NCBI GenBank assembly: GCA_951812395.1
Contig: CATOSD010000001.1
Coordinates: 2,143,108 to 2,207,107 of the forward strand
Length of the DNA: 64,000 bases
Source: an uncultured Dehalococcoidia bacterium
Lineage (GTDB): Bacteria; Chloroflexota; Dehalococcoidia; Lucifugimonadales; CATOSD01
Direction of reading: 5' to 3'
The notes beneath the pieces are model-generated. The model was not told the DNA's origin. It saw only the letters and a list, made by a program, of their open reading frames with translations, and made no database searches. Shown piece by piece: positions 24,433-32,837 of the stretch (position 1 is its first letter; the number at the start of each line of letters is the position of its first letter). The position numbers were made by a program, and so were the translations under genes.

Positions 24433-24528
24433 CACCCCCATCCTCGTATCGAGAAAGGGGGCAGGCTCTAACCTTCCCCTATGACCACGGAAGGGACATT
24501 GCGATCGTCACCCCCATCCTAGTCTTCC
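24433..24528 (+). repeat. REP-like hairpin repeats, second unit split by the IS4-type element
   Basis: Two units lie after the small coiled-coil gene: CACCCCCATCCTCG... with a CCTTCCCC...GGAAGGGAC end at about 24,433-24,497, and CACCCCCATCCTAGTCTTCC from about 24,510. The second runs into CCCTGCGAGGG (24529-24539), where the IS begins; its missing half resumes at 25,871 beyond the IS and ends GGGGGAAGGGAC. Rejoining the two halves gives a normal repeat unit. Confidence 0.75.
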
Positions 24529-24539
24529 CCCTGCGAGGG

Positions 24540-25870
24540 CTGACAGGGGTAGGTTTTAGTGATTCCAGGTGTCGAGCCCGTACTTCAGCTTCAGGGTCGG
24601 CGGTGGTTGTGGCCAGGCTTCGGGGAGCAGCCACACCCTCTTCCACGATCTGCCCTGTAGCAGCAGGCGCCGCAGCCACGCTGCGCCTTGTCTCAATACA
24701 CTCGTTTCACGGCCCCTCTTGCACCAGGCGCCGCGATGCCCAGGCGGGATAGCCCTGGACACCCTTAGATCGCCAGGCGCTTTGCCCAGTTCCTGGGCGT
24801 CTTCGACCCTCGTGCCGTATGCCAGTGTCAACAGTGTGGCCACCGCCAACACCAGCCAATGCCGCGCCACCCGGTCAGGATCGGTCCTGCGCGTCTTGTT
24901 CCATTGCCATCCCATGCTCTTTATGCCCCTGAAGCCCACCTCTATCCAGAAGCGCATAGCGTACCAGTTCACCCCCACTTCGTCGGGAGGAAGGTCTGTC
25001 ATCAACACCCACCGCTCCTTTTGGCCGTGGTCCCACACCACTATCATCGTCGCCCTGCGGCGATTGTTCTTGCCGCTGAACGCGGTACCCGTTCCGGCCC
25101 ATGCCTGGCCGGGCGCCTGCACGAACTCCGAAGCCCTGTTGCGAACACCTCCGTCCGGGCAGAAAGTGGTGGTCTTAATCTGCCTGACCAGCGGATGCCA
25201 ACCCAATTGGCGTATCTGCTCCCACAACATCGGACTCCTGAGGCCCCGGTCGCACATCACCAACACCTTCATGTCATCGGGAACCGCCTCAGCCAGAGCC
25301 TTCAGCAACTCCGCCGCAGGTCGCATCCACCCTCCCTTGCGGTTGGCCGGCATGATGCGCCAGGCCACCGGGATGGCGCTGCTTCGGTAAACCACGCTCA
25401 CCACTATCGAGGCCACGTTGTCACCCTTCAGCGTCGGGTCCAGAGCCAGTGATAGTTGGTCGGACTGCCACTTGGACAGCACCCACTTCATCAGCGGAGC
25501 GAAGCACTCATCGACCTCCAGTTGATTTCGGCTCGGCCAGCAACGGTCTTGTGCGTCGTACAGCCATTCCCTGAGATACTGGCGCAGGGAATTGAAGTTG
25601 CCCATGGCGGTCGAAAGAGCTGTGGCGACAGTGGTCTGGCACCCGCTGCCGGCGAGTATCGTGCCGCACACCCACATCGCCAAGCCCCTCAATTGATACT
25701 TGTCGAGGCCCGGCAGGTGCTGTTCAAGCTCCTTCATTATCTGGTAGCATTCCGTAGGGAGGCGCATGGCTGTCTCTGGCGTCCTTTCTTTGTGGTGAAT
25801 AAAGAATGCCAGAAAGCCGTGCGCTTTCCAAGTTATTAGACCACTCCAATACAAAACCTACCCCTGTAAG
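24540..25870 (-). mobile_element. Complete IS4-type insertion sequence, 1,331 bp
   Basis: Terminal inverted repeats are at 24540-24557 (CTGACAGGGGTAGGTTTT) and 25853-25870 (reverse complement CTTACAGGGGTAGGTTTT), matching at 17 of 18 positions. CCCTGCGAGGG flanks both ends (24529-24539 and 25871-25881), an 11-bp target duplication as expected for IS4-group elements. One transposase gene on the minus strand fills it. The intact duplication and long matching ends indicate recent insertion. The target is the loop and inner stem of a REP-like hairpin. Confidence 0.93.
24556..25767 (-). CDS. IS4-type transposase
   Basis: About 403 aa from ATG 25767. The catalytic residues are Asp in LSLALDPTLKGD, Asp in VLVMCDRGLRSPMLWEQ, and Glu in YAMRFWIEVGFRGIKSMGW, which is the Y-(2)-R-(3)-E-(6)-K signature of the IS4 group. 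A beta-strand insertion between the second Asp and the Glu is also typical. A longer frame to 25,854 would add 29 residues that overlap the right terminal repeat, so the internal Met (MRLPTECYQIMKELEQHLPG) is preferred. The TAA stop lies in the left terminal repeat. The frame is intact. Confidence 0.9.
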   Translation of the reverse strand: MRLPTECYQIMKELEQHLPGLDKYQLRGLAMWVCGTILAGSGCQTTVATALSTAMGNFNSLRQYLREWLYDAQDRCWPSRNQLEVDECFAPLMKWVLSKWQSDQLSLALDPTLKGDNVASIVVSVVYRSSAIPVAWRIMPANRKGGWMRPAAELLKALAEAVPDDMKVLVMCDRGLRSPMLWEQIRQLGWHPLVRQIKTTTFCPDGGVRNRASEFVQAPGQAWAGTGTAFSGKNNRRRATMIVVWDHGQKERWVLMTDLPPDEVGVNWYAMRFWIEVGFRGIKSMGWQWNKTRRTDPDRVARHWLVLAVATLLTLAYGTRVEDAQELGKAPGDLRVSRAIPPGHRGAWCKRGRETSVLRQGAAWLRRLLLQGRSWKRVWLLPEAWPQPPPTLKLKYGLDTWNH

Positions 25871-25900
25871 CCCTGCGAGGGGGAAGGGACATTTCGATTG

Positions 25901-27124
25901 TCAGCCGAAGGCGCCCGTTTCGCGTGCGCTTGCTATTTCGGCGGCTGCGTAGCCCAACTCGGCCAGGATCTCGTCGGTGTGCTCGCCCATATGCGGGCCC
26001 AGCCTGCGCACTGACCCCGGCGTTTCCGATAGCTTGGGGCCTATGCCCACCTGCCTCACCGTAACGCCATCGATCTCGCCAACCTCCTGCACCATGCCGC
26101 GGTGGCGAAGCTGAGGGTCGTCGGCGAGCTCGTCCACGCTGAATACGCGACCCACCGCGACGTCGCCGGAGCCGCGCAGGTAGTCCCACCACTCGTCGCG
26201 CGTGCGTGTTTTGAAGATCTTGCGGAAGGCGTCGAATATTTCGGGGTACTTGTCCGGTTCGAACTGCTGGTCGATAAACTCCTCGCGCCCTATCGCCCGG
26301 CAGAGGGCGTCCCAGAACCAGGGCTCTATGCAGCCGAGGCTCAAGTACTTGCCGTCCTTGCACTCGAACACGTTGTAGTAGGGTACACCGCCGTTGAGGG
26401 ACATCAGGCCGCGCTGGGGCACCGCGCCGGTGTTGAAGTACTCGGACAGCGAGGCCACCAGCATGTAGGCGACGCCGTCGGACATGGAGATGTCTACGTG
26501 CTGGCCGCGCCCGGTGTAGTTGCGCGCCATCAGCGCCGAGAGTATGCCGATTGCGGCCTGCATGGCGCCGCCGGCGTAGTCGGCTACCAAGTTGTATGGG
26601 ATGGTCGGTGGCCCGCCCTCGGAGCCTATCATGCCGAGCGCGCCGCCAGTGCTGATGTAGTTTATGTCGTGACCGACCAGGCTCTTGTAAGGGCCGTCCT
26701 GGCCGTAGCCGGAAATGGAGCAGTAGACGAGGCGGGGGTTGAGCGCGCTGAGGGTCTCGTAGTCGCAGCCCAGCCGCTCGACCACTCCCGGGCGAAAGCC
26801 CTCGACGAACACGTCGGCGTCTTCGCAAAGCCGCGTGAGCACGTCACGGGCTTGGGGCGCCTTGAGGTTGAGGATGATGCTGCGCTTGTTGCGGTTGAGC
26901 GCGGTGAAGGCGGCGCGGCGACGCTCCTCGCGTTCGTCCGGTTCGTCGCTCCTACCCATGCGTGCGCGGCCGATTCGTCCGCCGCCCGGCTCCTCGACGC
27001 GGATGACGTCCGCTCCCAAGTCGCCGAGCATCATGGTGCAGAAGCCTCCCGGGGCCATGCGGGAGAGGTCGATCACGCGGATGTTGGCCAGTTGCAGGGG
27101 TCCAGCGGTGGCGGTGTTCATCAT
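25901..27124 (-). CDS. CaiB/BaiF family CoA-transferase, single domain
   Basis: 407 aa, normal length. The N-terminus (LANIRVIDLSRMAPGGFCTM, then LGDLGADVIRVEEPGGG) is the family signature, and NRNKRSIILNLKAPQ, the Asp-containing HDINYISTGGALGMIG and GRGQHVDISMSDGVAYML follow in order; the catalytic Asp is usually in the last segment. The end (GEHTDEILAELGY) is typical. CaiB/BaiF enzymes attach CoA to carnitine, bile-acid, aromatic or dicarboxylic substrates. It is last in a reverse-strand set headed by an acyl-CoA dehydrogenase, suggesting acyl-CoA catabolism. A GGAGGC ribosome-binding site precedes the ATG pair. Confidence 0.9.
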   Translation of the reverse strand: MMNTATAGPLQLANIRVIDLSRMAPGGFCTMMLGDLGADVIRVEEPGGGRIGRARMGRSDEPDEREERRRAAFTALNRNKRSIILNLKAPQARDVLTRLCEDADVFVEGFRPGVVERLGCDYETLSALNPRLVYCSISGYGQDGPYKSLVGHDINYISTGGALGMIGSEGGPPTIPYNLVADYAGGAMQAAIGILSALMARNYTGRGQHVDISMSDGVAYMLVASLSEYFNTGAVPQRGLMSLNGGVPYYNVFECKDGKYLSLGCIEPWFWDALCRAIGREEFIDQQFEPDKYPEIFDAFRKIFKTRTRDEWWDYLRGSGDVAVGRVFSVDELADDPQLRHRGMVQEVGEIDGVTVRQVGIGPKLSETPGSVRRLGPHMGEHTDEILAELGYAAAEIASARETGAFG

Positions 27125-27149
27125 ATGCCTCCGTGTTTATGGTGGGCCT

Positions 27150-27194
27150 TCACCCCCATCCTAACCTTCCCCCTGCGAGAGGGAAGGGACATTT
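27150..27194 (+). repeat. REP-like hairpin repeat inside a CoA-transferase gene cluster
   Basis: CACCCCCATCCTAACCTTCC followed by CCCTGCGAGAGGGAAGGGAC, the closest match to the family consensus. The stem pairs CCTTCCC with GGGAAGG around a CCTGCGAGA loop. It lies in the 80-bp gap between two co-oriented CoA-transferase genes and could lower expression of the downstream one or protect the upstream transcript. Confidence 0.75.
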
Positions 27195-27204
27195 TGGCGG
27201 TTGG

Positions 27205-29748
27205 TCACGCGGAAGTCTCGAGAACCTCGGCGGCTACGAGGTCGCCGATCTCCTCGTCGGTGAGACCCACGAACTCTTTCAGAATAAGCTCGTTGTGCTC
27301 GCCTATGAGGGCGTGGGGCATTCGGAGCCTGCCGGGTGTTTCGGACAGGTCGAACTGGAGGCCGTCGTAGGGCATCGGGCCGCATTCGGTGTGGTCGAGC
27401 CACTGGAAGTGCTGCCTGTGCTTTATCTGGGGGTCCTGCCACAGGTCGGCTTGGCTCTGCACGGCTCCGGCGGGGACATCCGCGGCCTGGAGCAGGCGCA
27501 TCAACTCTTGCGCGCCGTACCCCTTCGTCCACTCGCCGATGAGCGCGTCCATTTCGGCGTCGTTCGCCCTGCGGTCCTTGAACGTCGCGAATCGCTCGTC
27601 GCGAGTCCACGCCGGGTTGCCCATCGCGTCGCACAGCGCGAGCCACTCCGCGTGGGTGGTGACCGCGAGGGCGCACCACGATTCGCCGGGACCGGTGAGT
27701 TCGCGGACCTCGTCCTTGCAGGGGTACACGCCGTGGGGGGCGAACGCCTCGTCCCGGTTGCCGTCGCGCACGAACTCGTTGCCGCTCACGATGTAGTCCA
27801 TGATTATGGGGGCTTTGTAGTGGGCTGCGCCCTCGTACTGGGACAGGTCCAGGTGCTGGCCCTTGCCGGTGCGCCGCCTGTACTCGAGGGCCGCGACGAT
27901 TGCGGTGAAGCCGTTAGGCGGGTTCACGAAGTCGGAATAAGCCCCGTAGGGTGTGACAGGATCGCGGTCGGGCCAGCCCGTAATCTGGTAGTAGCCTGCC
28001 ATTGAGGATGACAACTGGCCGTAGCCGGGATACATGGCGTGCGGCCCGGTCTGGCCCTGCTGGCAGGTGCTGAAGTAGATTGTACCCGGCCTTATCTTGC
28101 GGACGCTTTCGTAGTCCAGGCCCCAGTTCCGCATGGCCTTGGGCGTGAAACTCTCGGCGATGATGTCGGGCTGCCACTCGGCTATCACCCGCTTTATCAG
28201 TGCTACGCCCTCCGGCTTGGCCATGTTGACGCCAAGACCGTACTTGCTGGTGTTGAAGTTGGCGGGGAACTGGCTGCGGTTGATGCCGGGTATGCCGTCC
28301 TTGAATGGCGGGCCGGAGCGCAGCCCGTCGGGGCGGCTAACGGACTCGACGTGGACAACGTCCGCGCCGTGGTCTCCGAGATACTTGATGGTGACTGGGC
28401 CAACGCCTATCCAGGTGAAGTCGAGCACACGCAGGCCCTCGAATGGCATCTTTGCCGGCGACGGTGCGGGGCTTGCGCAGGCGGGCGCGGGCGGCTCGGG
28501 CGCTGAATCGAGAGCATTCAGTATCTCGTCGTTGTGCTCGCCGATCAGTGGCGCGCGTCGCCTGATGGTCATCGGCGATTCCCCCAACTTAAGGTATGGC
28601 CCGAGGTAGGTGAGCGACTCTTCGAGCTCTGGGTGGTACACGCTGGGCCAAAAGTCGCGGGCCCTGAGCTGGGGGTCTTCGTATATGTCCTTAGGGGTGT
28701 TGCAGGGCGCCAGGAGGAAGCGGTGCTTCAGGGCGCGGTCGTAGAGTTCGGCCTTGGTCTTGGTGAGAATGAAGTCGTCGAGCGCCTGGTGGACCGCCTC
28801 CACTTCTCGCGCGCCTTCATCGCCGCGAGCGAGCAGCTCGTCCATCTCCCAGGTGGTCCAGTCGCGGCCCCGCATGAACTCTGGGCAGACACCCTCCTCT
28901 TCCATCCAACTGGTAAGCGGGATCATGGAGAAGTTGGCACGCCGACCGCCGCTTATCATCGAGGTTACGAAGCCGTCCCTGCACCTGTGTACGGCTCGCA
29001 GCTTGAGGGGCGGGCCGTCTACTCGGGGAAGGCGGCGGTAGGCGCCGGCCCGCTCCATGTTAGTCTTGTGGAGCATGGGGAGGGTGGATATGTTCATCAG
29101 TGTCCACATGATGGCGATCTGGCCGGACACGTCCGCGCGCTGGCCTCGTCCGCCGTTGCTCTGCCTGTGCCACAGGGCGGCCATCGTTGCCGCGGCGGCC
29201 TGTGCCCCGGCGTGAAAGTCGGCCTGCGGATAGGTAATGCGCACCGGCGGGCGGTCCTCGTCGCCGCTCGCGTACTGCATCCCTCCCATGGACCACACGA
29301 CTATGTCGGTTGCCTTGTAGTGGGCGTGGGGGCCGGTAGGTCCGAACGGCGTGACGGACGTGTATATGAGGCCGGGATTGCGCTCTCGCAGCGCGTCGTA
29401 GCCCAGGCCGAGGCTGTCCAGGTGGCCCGGGGCGAACGACTCGAGCACAACGTCGGCGGTGTCCGCCAGACGCCGGAACGTCTGGCCGCCGTCTTCGCTC
29501 TCTAGGTCGAGCGTGACGCCGTGCTTGTTGGCGCAGTAGGCGAACCAGAAGAGGCTGCGTTCGGGGTGGCGTTGGCCGCGGTAGAATGGGCCGCGCATTC
29601 GCGTCGGGCTGCCGCCCGGAGGCTCGACCTTGATTACGTCGGCGCCCAGGTCGGCGAGAAGCTTGCCGCACCAATTGACGCCGCCTTCGGTGAGGTCGAG
29701 CACGCGGTAGGGGCCGAGCGCCGAATTGTCGGATGTGATGTCAGGCAT
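27205..29748 (-). CDS. Tandem-fused CaiB/BaiF family CoA-transferase (second copy type)
   Basis: 847 aa with two family III CoA-transferase units. Unit 1 begins at residue 12 (YRVLDLTEGGVNWCGKLLAD) and runs to about 415, ending IGEHNDEILNALD. Unit 2 starts near 434 (FEGLRVLDFTWIGVGPVTIK) and ends EHNELILKEFVGLTDEEIGD. An Ala/Pro-rich linker separates them. Both units keep the QRADVSGQ / HLDLSQYEGA segment where the catalytic Asp lies. It shares the double-length plan of 4,247-6,595, but the sequences differ clearly, so they are separate subfamilies. It lies 51 bp after the acyl-CoA dehydrogenase gene on the same strand. Confidence 0.88.
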   Translation of the reverse strand: MPDITSDNSALGPYRVLDLTEGGVNWCGKLLADLGADVIKVEPPGGSPTRMRGPFYRGQRHPERSLFWFAYCANKHGVTLDLESEDGGQTFRRLADTADVVLESFAPGHLDSLGLGYDALRERNPGLIYTSVTPFGPTGPHAHYKATDIVVWSMGGMQYASGDEDRPPVRITYPQADFHAGAQAAAATMAALWHRQSNGGRGQRADVSGQIAIMWTLMNISTLPMLHKTNMERAGAYRRLPRVDGPPLKLRAVHRCRDGFVTSMISGGRRANFSMIPLTSWMEEEGVCPEFMRGRDWTTWEMDELLARGDEGAREVEAVHQALDDFILTKTKAELYDRALKHRFLLAPCNTPKDIYEDPQLRARDFWPSVYHPELEESLTYLGPYLKLGESPMTIRRRAPLIGEHNDEILNALDSAPEPPAPACASPAPSPAKMPFEGLRVLDFTWIGVGPVTIKYLGDHGADVVHVESVSRPDGLRSGPPFKDGIPGINRSQFPANFNTSKYGLGVNMAKPEGVALIKRVIAEWQPDIIAESFTPKAMRNWGLDYESVRKIRPGTIYFSTCQQGQTGPHAMYPGYGQLSSSMAGYYQITGWPDRDPVTPYGAYSDFVNPPNGFTAIVAALEYRRRTGKGQHLDLSQYEGAAHYKAPIIMDYIVSGNEFVRDGNRDEAFAPHGVYPCKDEVRELTGPGESWCALAVTTHAEWLALCDAMGNPAWTRDERFATFKDRRANDAEMDALIGEWTKGYGAQELMRLLQAADVPAGAVQSQADLWQDPQIKHRQHFQWLDHTECGPMPYDGLQFDLSETPGRLRMPHALIGEHNELILKEFVGLTDEEIGDLVAAEVLETSA

Positions 29749-29799
29749 GAGGTCCGCCTCGATTGGCTTGGCCTCCTTCAGGGCAGCGTGGGCCGCTAC

Positions 29800-30987
29800 C
29801 TACGCCCGGGGCAGGCCCAGACCGCGGGTCGCGATGATGTTACGCTGTATCTCGGAGGCGCCCGCCGCGATGGTGCTGGACACGCTGGCCAGGCTCAGCC
29901 TCTGCACGTGCCCTTCCAGCGGCGCCCACTTGGAGCCTACGCCTAGCTGGCCGGCAAGCCCCAGCATCTCCATGCCGGTGTCCGCCACGCGCTGGGTCAA
30001 TTCAGTGCCGAACAGCTTGGACATTGAGGCCTCGGCGTTCGGAACCATGCCCTGGCTCTGCATCCAGGCAACGCGGTAGGACATGCCACGGGAGATCTCG
30101 GCCTCGAGCGACCGCCGCGCCAGCTTGACCCGCACAACGGGGTCCTCGGCCAGCGGGCGGCCGTTGCGCTCGGTCTGCCTGGCGTACTCGGTCAGCGCCT
30201 CCAGCGTACGCCGCGCGGAGGCGGAGTAGCCGACGCCGGAGCGTTCGAAATCAAGTGCGACCGCGAGGGTGTACCAGCCGCGGTTCTCCTCGCCCACCAG
30301 GTTGCGCTTCGGGACGCGGACGTTGTCGAAGAAGACCTCGTTAAACTCGTGGGAGCCGGCCATGTTGTAGATGGGCCGTACGCTTACGCCCGGAGTCTTC
30401 ATGTCGAGCAGGAAGAGGCTGATGCCCCTGTGCTTGGGGGCGTCGTTGTCAGTGCGTGCCGCGAGCCAGCCCCAGTCCGCGATATGGCCGGCGCTGGTCC
30501 AGATCTTGGAGCCGTTGACCACATAGTCGTCGCCGTCGCGGACGGCCTGGGTCTGGAGGGAGGCGAGGTCGGAGCCTGAGCCGGGCTCGCTGTAGAGGGT
30601 GCACCAGTAGCGTTCGGCCCTGGCCATAGGGGGCAAGTGCTCGCGCCTCTGCTCCTCGGTGCCCGCGAGCATTAGCGTGGGGCCTACCCAGCTGATCGCG
30701 CCGACTCCCAGGTCGGTGCCGGGCACGTTGCGGTAGGTCATCTCCTCGCGGTAGATGAGCTGCTCCATGTGGGAGCGGCCCTGCCCGCCGTAATCCTCGG
30801 GCCATGCCAGCGTCAGCCAGCCCTTGCCGGCGAGCTTGGAAGACATCTCCTTCGTGAATGGGAAGTTGCCATCAGAGAAGGGGCTGGTCTGCGCGAGAGC
30901 GTCCCAGTCGTCGGGGAGCTCCTGGTCGAGGAAGTCGAGAAGTTCGCCTCGAAACGCCTCTTCGGCCTCGCCGAATCGGAAATCCAT
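29800..30987 (-). CDS. Acyl-CoA dehydrogenase
   Basis: 395 aa FAD enzyme of acyl-CoA beta-oxidation or a related pathway. The N-terminal helices (MDFRFGEAEEAFRGELLDFL), the YGGQGRSHMEQLIYREEM segment, YSEPGSGSDLASLQTQAV (FAD and substrate contacts), and the C-terminal helical domain with RSGVGYSASARRTLEALTEY and GMEMLGLAGQLG are all present. The usual catalytic base position could not be fixed by eye. It is the first gene after a strong promoter at 31,051-31,079, followed by two CoA-transferases, so the operon probably degrades a carboxylic acid via its CoA ester. Confidence 0.9.
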   Translation of the reverse strand: MDFRFGEAEEAFRGELLDFLDQELPDDWDALAQTSPFSDGNFPFTKEMSSKLAGKGWLTLAWPEDYGGQGRSHMEQLIYREEMTYRNVPGTDLGVGAISWVGPTLMLAGTEEQRREHLPPMARAERYWCTLYSEPGSGSDLASLQTQAVRDGDDYVVNGSKIWTSAGHIADWGWLAARTDNDAPKHRGISLFLLDMKTPGVSVRPIYNMAGSHEFNEVFFDNVRVPKRNLVGEENRGWYTLAVALDFERSGVGYSASARRTLEALTEYARQTERNGRPLAEDPVVRVKLARRSLEAEISRGMSYRVAWMQSQGMVPNAEASMSKLFGTELTQRVADTGMEMLGLAGQLGVGSKWAPLEGHVQRLSLASVSSTIAAGASEIQRNIIATRGLGLPRA

Positions 30988-31050
30988 GGCCGGCCTCCTG
31001 CGCGATTCGATGCGTGAACGCCGCCGCGAGCGCGGCGGCTGTTGGGCGTA

Positions 31051-31079
31051 AGTCTAGGCAGGGGAGTGGTTTGTGTCAA
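31051..31079 (-). promoter_or_regulatory. Promoter of the acyl-CoA dehydrogenase/CoA-transferase operon
   Basis: On the minus strand TTGACA (31079-31074), 17 bases, TAGACT (31056-31051). The distance to the ATG at 30,987 is about 64 bp. This is a good sigma70-type match. A GCCGCCGCG...CGCGGCGGC dyad at about 31,019-31,039 lies in the 5' leader. Confidence 0.65.
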
Positions 31080-31208
31080 GGAAGGGGACGGGCGCGGGAT
31101 TATCCACGAAGGGCGCGAAGGGAGGGGAATCATCCACGAATGGGGGGAATGATAGCAACGATATGAGGCCTTTAGGGTGTGGCGGCCTAGTTTCGAAGTG
31201 TGTCGATG

Positions 31209-31568
31209 CTACTTGAGGCGCACTGCGGGTTGCTTTTTGAGCGTCTGGTTGCGGGGGTCAACCTCGATGCCCACCGACTCCAGGGCCGTCACTCCGAGCA
31301 GTGGTTCGGCATCCGGCTCTCCGAACATTACGGTTGCGCCGACGAAATCCCCCATGAACTCCACCCTCGCAACGGCGACGCCAACCAGGGTAGGGCTGCC
31401 GTCGGCCAGTTCATACACTCGCTCGCCCTCCGGCTCAAGGCCAATCGCTTCCAAATGCTGCCTGGGAACGAGGCAATCGGTCGCGCCCGTATCCACCAGG
31501 AACAGACCTTCCCATACCCTGTCCCGGTCGGCCGGGTTTCGGATGCCGACTGTTACGTGAATGGCCAT
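31209..31568 (-). CDS. Clan AA retropepsin-like aspartic protease
   Basis: 119 aa. The flap and active site read WEGLFLVDTGATDCLVPRQH, with the D-T-G-A motif near residue 28 of a retroviral-type protease; the second conserved hydrophobic-Gly turn is EPLLGVTALESVGIEVDP. Such short proteins work as homodimers, each monomer giving one catalytic Asp. No signal peptide or transmembrane segment is seen. The start lies 2 bp after the P450 stop on the same strand, so it is very likely co-translated at the end of a PAC2-MoxR-P450 operon. The biological substrate is unknown. Confidence 0.8.
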   Translation of the reverse strand: MAIHVTVGIRNPADRDRVWEGLFLVDTGATDCLVPRQHLEAIGLEPEGERVYELADGSPTLVGVAVARVEFMGDFVGATVMFGEPDAEPLLGVTALESVGIEVDPRNQTLKKQPAVRLK

Positions 31569-31570
31569 TG

Positions 31571-32818
31571 CTACACGCGGACGTGTAGGGAGGAGAGGCC
31601 GCGGAGGACTATCTGGCGGCGGCGCGTGGGGGTTCCGGCGAGGCGGATGTTGGGGAACCGCTCGAGCAGTTTGCCGAGCATGATCTCGGCTTCCATGCGG
31701 GCGAGCGGCGCGCCCAGGCAGTGGTGGATGCCGCGGCCAAAGCCCAGGTGTTGGTTGCGCTCGCGGGATACGTCCAGAACGTCTGGGTCCTCGAACGCCT
31801 CGGGGTCCCGGTTGGCCGCGCCAAGCAACAGCATCAGGTACTGGCCGCGCTCCATCGGCACGCCTGCGACTTCGGTATCCACCCTCACGTTGCGCCCGTC
31901 CATCTGCACCGGGCCGTCGTAGCGAATCAGCTCATCGACCGCCGTGCCGATCAGTGCCGGTTCGCGTCGCAGGCGTTCGAGCTGGTCGGGGTTGCGGAGG
32001 AGGGCGAGCAGGCCGTTGCCGACGAGGTTGCGGGTTGTTTCGTTGCCGGCGACGAGCAGCAGCACGAGCATGAGCTGGAGCTCCTCGTGGGATAGGCTGT
32101 CGCCCTCGTCCTCGATCTGGGTGAGTGCGCTGACGAGGTCGTCGCCGGGGTCGGCGCGGCGGCGCTCGGCGAGGTCGCTGAAGTACTCGCGCAGCATGGC
32201 CAGGCCATCCTGGGTTCTGGCGACGCGGCGTTCGTCCAGGAGCGGCTCGATCGACAGGGAGGCGTCATTTGACAACTCGCGGAATGGCACGCGGTCTTCC
32301 TGCGGCACGCCCAGCATCTCGCAGATGACGGCGACAGGCAGCGGGTAGGCGATGGCGTCTATCACGTCGAACGAGTCCGCGCCCTGGAGGCGGTCGAGCA
32401 GGTCGTCGGCGATTCTCTCGACGCGAGGCCGCAGGGCGCGCACGGCGCGGGGGGTGAAGGCCTTGCTGACGAGGGAGCGGAGGCGGGTGTGGTCGGGCGG
32501 GTCGCGGTACAGCATGCTGCGGGGCTCTTCGGGAGTGAAGCGCAGGTTGGGGTCCATCGTCGAGACGCGGTCGTTTCCGAAGCGGCGATGGTCGCGCAGG
32601 ATGGCGTCGATGTCTTCGTGGCGCGAGAGCACCCAGCCCTTGATGAAGCGGCTGCGGTGGACGGGGTCCCTGGTCTGGAGCCTGTGGTAGATGGGGTAGG
32701 GGTTGGCGACCAGGCGGCGGGAGAACAGGTTGAAGGCGACGCCGGACTCCATGCGTTCGCGGGCGGTGAGCGCCTGGACGACGCCGAAGAGGAATGCAGA
32801 TTTGAGCAGGCGATTCAT
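31571..32818 (-). CDS. Cytochrome P450
   Basis: 415 aa, usual for soluble bacterial P450s. The I-helix oxygen-activation motif is LLVAGNETTRN, the K-helix ExxR is in VDELIRYDGPVQM, and the heme loop is LGFGRGIHHCLGAPLARME with the Cys ligand near residue 364. No redox partner gene is adjacent. The substrate is unknown. It lies between the MoxR-type ATPase (19-bp gap) and the aspartic protease (2-bp gap), an unusual setting for a P450. Confidence 0.93.
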   Translation of the reverse strand: MNRLLKSAFLFGVVQALTARERMESGVAFNLFSRRLVANPYPIYHRLQTRDPVHRSRFIKGWVLSRHEDIDAILRDHRRFGNDRVSTMDPNLRFTPEEPRSMLYRDPPDHTRLRSLVSKAFTPRAVRALRPRVERIADDLLDRLQGADSFDVIDAIAYPLPVAVICEMLGVPQEDRVPFRELSNDASLSIEPLLDERRVARTQDGLAMLREYFSDLAERRRADPGDDLVSALTQIEDEGDSLSHEELQLMLVLLLVAGNETTRNLVGNGLLALLRNPDQLERLRREPALIGTAVDELIRYDGPVQMDGRNVRVDTEVAGVPMERGQYLMLLLGAANRDPEAFEDPDVLDVSRERNQHLGFGRGIHHCLGAPLARMEAEIMLGKLLERFPNIRLAGTPTRRRQIVLRGLSSLHVRV

Positions 32819-32837
32819 GGGATGCCTCTGGGCAAGG

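Noticed and set aside
24569-25390. 273-aa frame antisense to the IS4-type transposase
   Set aside because: Shadow of the transposase; catalytic motifs are on the minus strand.
26102-27370. 422-aa plus-strand frame antisense to CoA-transferase genes
   Set aside because: Long frames opposite high-GC genes are expected; family motifs lie on the minus strand and the frame crosses a REP-like repeat.
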